Both the position numbers and the translations under genes were made by a program. The notes under the pieces were generated by a model, which was given only the letters and a program-made list of their open reading frames with translations, did not search any database and was not told the DNA's origin. From positions 744,001 through 808,000 of the forward strand of contig CAVYAT010000005.1 of assembly GCA_963766605.1 (NCBI GenBank): a stretch of DNA of 64,000 nt. Reading direction: 5' to 3'. The first letter of the stretch is position 1; every line of letters begins with the position of its first letter. Source of the stretch: AC-49 sp963766605 (GTDB lineage: Bacteria > Actinomycetota > Thermoleophilia > Solirubrobacterales > Solirubrobacteraceae). Below are positions 59,836 through 64,000 of the stretch, piece by piece.

Positions 59836-60384
59836 TCAGGTCTTCGGCGGCGCCGCCGCGGCCGGTCGTCCTGCGACGGCATCCTCGAGCGCACGAGCGG
59901 CCTCTGCTGACAGGCTCCGGCGCACGATTTTGCCGCCTGCGTGGTCAAACGCCGACACCATCGCGTCGGCGTGATCCGGACTGGCCATCAGAAGAACGGC
60001 GGACGACCCGAGCGGTACGTCCGCCCGAACTTCGTCGAAGAACGCGTCGTGAAGCTCGGGGATGGTCGCCTGGGCGATACCGCCCGCGATGCCGCCGACC
60101 GTGAGCCCGACGGCAAGTCCGGGCGGACCGAAGACCACACCTACGATCGCTCCGGTCAATGCGCCCTCGGCGGTGCGCTTGCCGATCAGATCGCGCCGAT
60201 CCTGCTCGTCCACATACCGACCGGCGAAGGTCCCGCGCACCACGATCCGGTCGTGACGGTGGTGCTCGACGAACGCGATCTCGTGGACCCAGGGCACGTC
60301 GCCGACGGCATCGCGGACGTCGGCGTAGGCACGCTCGGCGCCTTCGGTAGCGGGAAAGACGGCAAGCGCGAGATCGAGGCTCAT
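59836..60384 (-). CDS. DUF1269-like membrane-associated protein with glycine-zipper
   Basis: Protein of 182 residues. The N-terminal half is soluble (DLALAVFPATEGAERAYADV) and the middle has a hydrophobic glycine-rich stretch (ALTGAIVGVVFGPPGLAVGLTVGG), a classic zipper hairpin seen in DUF1269 proteins. The C-terminus (SSAVLLMASPDHADAM) is again soluble. Function is unknown; family members may associate with membranes under stress. It ends in an alanine/proline tail. Confidence 0.75.
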   Translation of the reverse strand: MSLDLALAVFPATEGAERAYADVRDAVGDVPWVHEIAFVEHHRHDRIVVRGTFAGRYVDEQDRRDLIGKRTAEGALTGAIVGVVFGPPGLAVGLTVGGIAGGIAQATIPELHDAFFDEVRADVPLGSSAVLLMASPDHADAMVSAFDHAGGKIVRRSLSAEAARALEDAVAGRPAAAAPPKT

Positions 60385-60440
60385 GAGATGGTTCTACTGG
60401 CCGCGCGGGGACCGCGCAACACCTCCAGGCGACGTCCCCT

Positions 60441-61883
60441 TCAGACCCGTGCCGCGCGGAGCTGGCTGCGGCGCACCTTGCCGGCGTCGTCGCGGAGCGG
60501 CTCGTTCGATCGCTCGACGGCGCGCGGCACCTTGTATGGGGCGACGCGCTGGCTCACCCAGGCGATCAGCTCGTCGTCGGCCACGTCGCCGGCGAGCTCG
60601 ACGATTGCGTAGGGGACGCTCCCGAGGTCCTCGTCGGGCATCCCGATGACGCACGACGAGCGCACCGCGGGGTGCTCGTCGAGCGCTGCCTCGACCTCGG
60701 CCGGGTACACGTTCGAGCCGCCGACGAGGATCATGTCGGTGGCGCGGTCGGCCAGGTACAGGTACCCCTCAGCGTCGAAGTGGCCGTTGTCGCCGAGCGA
60801 TTCCCAGTTGTCGGCGGCGGCGCGCGGCTCTGCTCCGATGTACGCGTAGGGGCTCGCCTCCTCGGGGCCGCGACGCATCCAGATCTCGCCGATCTCGCCC
60901 GGCGGTAGCGGGACGCCGTCGTCGTCGCGAACCTCCATCTCGCCGAGCAGGACCTTGCCGACGGTGCCGGGGTGGGCGGACCACTCGGTTCCGTCGACGA
61001 CGGTTATCGCCTGGACCTCGGTCCCCGCGTAGAGCTCGAGGATCTTCTCGCCGCCGAGCCATCCGATCCACTCGTGCTTGAGCCACGGCGGGCACGGGGC
61101 CGCCATGTGGAACACGACCTGGAGGCTCGAGACGTCCCGGCCGAGGCGCTCCTCCTCGGGCAGGCGCCAGATCCGCAGCATCATCGTCGGCACCTGGTAG
61201 AGCCACTGTGCGGCGTGCTCCTCGACCAGCGCCAAGCACTCGCTCGCATTGAAGCGCGGCATGAGCACGACGTGGTTGCCGCGCAACAGACCCAGCGCCA
61301 TCGACACGAACGGCGCGTTGTGTGACATCGGCCCGGGCACGACGATCGTCGCGTCCGACGGGAAGCTGAGCAGGTTCGCGAACCCGGTCAGCTCCTCGAC
61401 GGTGCCCTCCTGCTGGGCAGCGATCAGCTTCGGCCGGCCAGTGCTCCCACCGCTGGTGAGCGCCTTCCACGGCAGTGCCGGCGTCGCCGATGGCTCGGCG
61501 ATCACGATCTCCCGGTCGAGATCCTCCACGTTCAGGACCCGGCATCCAGGCGCGTCCTCGACCGGGACGCCCACGACGACGGCCGGCTTCGCCAGCGCGA
61601 TGATCGCCTGGCGCTCGACCGCGGGCAGGCGGTGCGAGATCGGCGACGGGGTCGCGCCGACCCACCACGCCCCGAACGCCGCCTCCACGAACGTGACGCT
61701 GTTGGGCAGCCCGATCGTGACGATGCTGCCCGGCCCGGCGCCTGCCGCGCCGAAATGCGCGCCCATCCGAGCCGCGCCCTCGGCCAGCGCCCGCCACGTC
61801 AGCGACTCTCCGCCGCACGTGACGGCGGGCTCCTCGGGCCGCGCCGCCGAGTACGCGGCGATCTGTTCGGCAATCGTCGTCAT
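60441..61883 (-). CDS. AMP-forming acyl-CoA synthetase, divergent
   Basis: Protein of 480 residues. The ATP loop is LTSGGSTGRPKLIAA (about residue 145), with Gly-Gly instead of the usual SGTTG. A5 reads LYAGTEVQAITVV, A8 DRATDMILVGGSNVYPAEVE, and the C-terminal lysine motif DDAGKVRRSQL is present. This resembles bile-acid or steroid CoA ligase-like enzymes more than the gene at 40505. It is 56 bases from a DUF1269-like gene and 48 bases from the protease. Substrate unknown. Confidence 0.88.
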   Translation of the reverse strand: MTTIAEQIAAYSAARPEEPAVTCGGESLTWRALAEGAARMGAHFGAAGAGPGSIVTIGLPNSVTFVEAAFGAWWVGATPSPISHRLPAVERQAIIALAKPAVVVGVPVEDAPGCRVLNVEDLDREIVIAEPSATPALPWKALTSGGSTGRPKLIAAQQEGTVEELTGFANLLSFPSDATIVVPGPMSHNAPFVSMALGLLRGNHVVLMPRFNASECLALVEEHAAQWLYQVPTMMLRIWRLPEEERLGRDVSSLQVVFHMAAPCPPWLKHEWIGWLGGEKILELYAGTEVQAITVVDGTEWSAHPGTVGKVLLGEMEVRDDDGVPLPPGEIGEIWMRRGPEEASPYAYIGAEPRAAADNWESLGDNGHFDAEGYLYLADRATDMILVGGSNVYPAEVEAALDEHPAVRSSCVIGMPDEDLGSVPYAIVELAGDVADDELIAWVSQRVAPYKVPRAVERSNEPLRDDAGKVRRSQLRAARV

Positions 61884-61931
61884 CGCGCTACGCCGGTGTC
61901 ACGCGGCGATTGTTCCATGCGGGCATGGCGC

Positions 61932-62993
61932 TCAGCGATGACCGACGAGCACGGTCGGCGAGTCGGCGGTGTCGGACTCGCCGCCCCGCGTGCGGGCCTG
62001 CACCCGGCACGACAGATGCACTCCGAGCAGGTCGCGGCGGATCACGAACCGGCGGCCGCGTGAGTCCGACAGCGCGAAGCCGCCGTCGGTGAAGGTGTAG
62101 GTCAGCTTCGGCTGCGGCTTGGCGTAGTGCGGGGCGACGCAGGACACGGTGTGCCCGATCGCCACCGTGCCGCGCAGCTTCGGGAGACCGGGCCCGAGCG
62201 CGATGGGCGCCCACTGGGGGGAGCGCGCAGCGGCGAACGCGTGGATCGCGGCGATGTCGGCGTAGTTCTCGGGGTCGCCGTTGTGCGTGCCGCAGTGCAC
62301 GCCCCAGTCGTCGAGCCCGACCTCGAGATCCGCGCCGGCGACCGTCACGACGAGCGGCCCGCCCGAGTCGCCGCGGCAGCCGGAGGCGAACGGCTTGTGG
62401 CCGTCGGGGTCGGTTGTGCACAGCATCGCCGCGGCGTTGTAGTCGTGGGCCGCGCGGAGCGGGGTCAGCAGCGAGCGGCAGCTGCTGTCGGAGCGGATCT
62501 CGACGGCGCCGCTGTTCAGCATCTTCTGGGAGCCCGATTGGGGGACCAGGGTGACGCCGTAGCCGAGCGTCGTCGCGAGGGCGCCGGGCGCGTAGGCCGC
62601 CGAGTCGGTTTTCGTGGCCAGCCGAACCGGCGCGATATCGGTGAGCGGCGCGTCGAGCGCGACCAGCGCGGCGTCGTGCGGGCGGGGCCGGGTGTCCGTG
62701 GGGTCGGCCGAGAGCGCGCGGAAGTAGTCGTAATCCTGGGCGAGGCGGGCAATATGCCGCGTCTCACCGCCGGGGAAGCCGACCGCGTCGCCGATCGTGA
62801 GCTCGGCGGCGCAGTGCGCGGCGGTCAGGACGCGGTCCGGCGCGATCAGCGTGCCGCTGCAGCCGGTCAGGTTGGCGACGTACGGGTAGCGCGCGGGGTC
62901 AACGGGCGCGCCGCCGATCACCGCGGCGGCCGGGGCGCAGGCAACCGCCAGGGTGACGAGCACGGCAGTGACGAGGATCGGCGCACGCACCAC
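61932..62993 (-). CDS. Secreted trypsin-like (S1A) serine protease
   Basis: Protein of 353 residues with a signal peptide (MVRAPILVTAVLVTLAVACA) and a short propeptide-like VIGGAPVDPARYPY. The catalytic triad is complete: His in VLTAAHCAAEL, Asp in PHDAALVALDAPL and Ser in CRGDSGGPLVVTV. Six or more cysteines could form disulfides. A C-terminal domain of about 90 residues after the protease fold (LPKLRGTVAIGHTVSC) is beta-like. GTG 62993 is the start. It lies downstream of a secreted hypothetical gene whose 3' end overlaps it by 95 bases. Confidence 0.92.
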   Translation of the reverse strand: MVRAPILVTAVLVTLAVACAPAAAVIGGAPVDPARYPYVANLTGCSGTLIAPDRVLTAAHCAAELTIGDAVGFPGGETRHIARLAQDYDYFRALSADPTDTRPRPHDAALVALDAPLTDIAPVRLATKTDSAAYAPGALATTLGYGVTLVPQSGSQKMLNSGAVEIRSDSSCRSLLTPLRAAHDYNAAAMLCTTDPDGHKPFASGCRGDSGGPLVVTVAGADLEVGLDDWGVHCGTHNGDPENYADIAAIHAFAAARSPQWAPIALGPGLPKLRGTVAIGHTVSCVAPHYAKPQPKLTYTFTDGGFALSDSRGRRFVIRRDLLGVHLSCRVQARTRGGESDTADSPTVLVGHR

Positions 62994-63693
62994 GCGCGGA
63001 CGATAACGCGCTGAGTATTGGCCCTTCGCATTGGCCCCACGGTGTCGGGGAAGAGCCTTGTGCTGCTGTGCTCGGCGATCGGCGTCCGTCGCTGATCGCG
63101 TGCAGCCCGGTCGTCAGCGGGGCCAGCGAGGCGGAAAGCGGCGCGCCGTCCTTCGTCCAGTGCGCTGTCAGACCGGCGAGCCTCAGCGAATGCGGGTCGA
63201 TCGCGCCGCTGTCGAGCCTCTTGGTCTCCCCCGGGCCGAGCGTGTCGACGGTGACGACGCCGTTGCCGGTGTCGTCCGTCCACACTGCGACGCCGTTGGA
63301 CGCCAGGCGCAGGACCCCGATCGCGTTCACGTCACCGGATGCGCGCCGTCGTCCGCTGCGCAGGTCGATCGTCTTGACGCTCAGGTCGTCCTCGGGCTGG
63401 CAGTCGGTCGACTTGCAGAGGTCTTCGACGTCCCAGTCCCACGCTGCGAAGCGCCCGGCCACGCGGACGTCGGCACCGTCGAGCGACAGGCCGTTGCTGA
63501 ACAGGCGGCGCACCGGTCCGTGCGGGCGCAGGCAGGCGGAGACGACCTGGCCGCCGAAGGCGACCGCGAGCCTCCCCTGTGTGAGCACGTGGGCGCCGCG
63601 CGGCGGGCAGGCCCGAGGCACGGCAGCCCCGCCCGCCTCCGCCACCCCGATCAGCGCACCGACCGCCGCGAGTGCTGCCAGTGCCCCCCGCAT
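62899..63693 (-). CDS. Secreted hypothetical protein, paralogue of 4360-5058
   Basis: Protein of 264 residues. ATG 63693 begins a signal peptide (MRGALAALAAVGALIGVAEAGG). The mature part shares VRVAGRFAAWDWD and IDPHSLRLAGLTAHWT with the protein at 4360-5058, so the two are paralogues; cysteines include LCKSTDCQPED. The final about 55 residues read through the start of the protease gene and look arginine-rich and unselected, so the true function ends near 63060 or a stop has been lost by frameshift. The start codon overlaps the stop of the preceding gene by one base. Confidence 0.6.
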   Translation of the reverse strand: MRGALAALAAVGALIGVAEAGGAAVPRACPPRGAHVLTQGRLAVAFGGQVVSACLRPHGPVRRLFSNGLSLDGADVRVAGRFAAWDWDVEDLCKSTDCQPEDDLSVKTIDLRSGRRRASGDVNAIGVLRLASNGVAVWTDDTGNGVVTVDTLGPGETKRLDSGAIDPHSLRLAGLTAHWTKDGAPLSASLAPLTTGLHAISDGRRSPSTAAQGSSPTPWGQCEGPILSALSSARGACADPRHCRARHPGGCLRPGRRGDRRRAR

Positions 63694-64000
63694 CAGACGC
63701 CGACACCGGTGAGCCCGACGGCGATCGCGGCCCCCGGTTGCCCCGTGATCGCGACGGTCAGGTTCGCGTTGTAGGACCCCGCCGCGGTCGGCGAGAAGGC
63801 GACCTTGAGCTCGCAGTCACTTTCGGCCCTGGGGCACCGATCGCTCCCCGCAACGAGCGAGAAGGCGGCCGCGCCGGTGCCGGTGACAGTCGCGGTCATC
63901 GGCCCGATGTCCCCGCCGAACAGGTTGCGGATCGTGACCGGGAACTGGGTGGTCTGGCCGACTGCCGCCTTGACTGCGATCGCGTTCTGCGCCGGTGCCT
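63693..64000 (-). CDS. Choice-of-anchor D / ASH-type extracellular protein, 5' part beyond the window
   Basis: Only the last about 100 residues are present; the frame is open to the window edge, where the gene continues upstream. The sequence has an immunoglobulin-like repeat ending: QTTQFPVTIRNLFG, AAFSLVAGSDRCP, LKVAFSPTAAGSYNANLTV and VGLTGVGV. The pattern FxPxxxGxxxAxL is that of choice-of-anchor D and ASH domains in surface or secreted proteins. It is co-transcribed with the secreted paralogue, paralleling the pairing of choice-of-anchor A with its copy at 4360. Confidence 0.75.
   Translation of the reverse strand, partial: APAQNAIAVKAAVGQTTQFPVTIRNLFGGDIGPMTATVTGTGAAAFSLVAGSDRCPRAESDCELKVAFSPTAAGSYNANLTVAITGQPGAAIAVGLTGVGV

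Overview
The window is very GC-rich, densely packed DNA with many GTG and TTG starts and frequent 4-base stop/start overlaps. Gene content points to an actinobacterium, most likely of the Thermoleophilia (Solirubrobacterales/Conexibacter type): an F420-type luciferase-like oxidoreductase, large ATPase-LuxR (LAL) regulators, several GAF-LuxR regulators, secreted choice-of-anchor proteins and a RhaSTPQ/RhaI/RhaEW rhamnose system. The lineage is an inference from gene content; no rRNA, tRNA or CRISPR was found to confirm it. Both edges cut genes: an acyl-CoA dehydrogenase on the left and a choice-of-anchor D type protein on the right.

Layout. 1-7.9 kb: acyl-CoA dehydrogenase end, a membrane-anchored VWD-like protein, a large secreted choice-of-anchor A protein, a secreted hypothetical protein, an alpha/beta hydrolase divergent from an HxlR regulator, an acetyltransferase, a one-helix microprotein, a decayed methyltransferase and a small membrane protein. 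7.9-23.5 kb: an intradiol dioxygenase, then L-rhamnose catabolism. This comprises two DeoR-type regulators (one frameshifted), mutarotase RhaM, the ABC importer RhaSTPQ, lactate oxidation genes lutABC, and rhaEW, rhaI and rhaB. The run rhaB-rhaI-rhaEW-lutA-lutB-lutC is transcribed leftward with every junction overlapping by 4 bases. It encodes a continuous route from L-rhamnose to dihydroxyacetone phosphate plus L-lactate, and from lactate to pyruvate.

23.5-34.3 kb is a one-carbon and methionine district: cyclodeaminase-type protein, formate-THF ligase, an unrecognised 500-residue methyltransferase, a divergent MTHFR, PurU, MetK with a structured leader, and two tandem GAF-LuxR regulators. 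It ends with an unusual fusion of a homocysteine S-methyltransferase to a class I methyltransferase that resembles plant methionine S-methyltransferase. MetK has a striking switch in codon style along its length.

34.4-39.3 kb holds a LAL regulator and a small accessory patch: HNH nuclease, a coiled-coil protein, two small CxxC proteins and a tRNA T-arm-like sequence. 39.5-49.8 kb carries a luciferase-like oxidoreductase, an AMP-forming ligase, an inositol-phosphatase-like protein, a signal peptidase lacking the canonical serine, an M20 peptidase, an EamA exporter divergent from its likely MocR regulator, MarR and Usp genes, a DUF1275 protein and an FMN reductase. 49.2-56.1 kb is a probable eight-gene leftward operon of hydrolases, a dehydrogenase and two MFS exporters of unknown substrate, facing a divergent LAL regulator. 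58.9-64 kb has an SDR protein, a BTAD-regulator remnant, a DUF1269-like protein, a second AMP-forming ligase, a trypsin-like protease and a second copy of the secreted family seen at 4.4 kb.

No transposase, integrase or phage structural gene was seen. The most unusual items are the homocysteine methyltransferase fusion, the orphan methyltransferase beside fhs, the MetK leader and codon mosaic, and recurrent leaderless promoter geometry.
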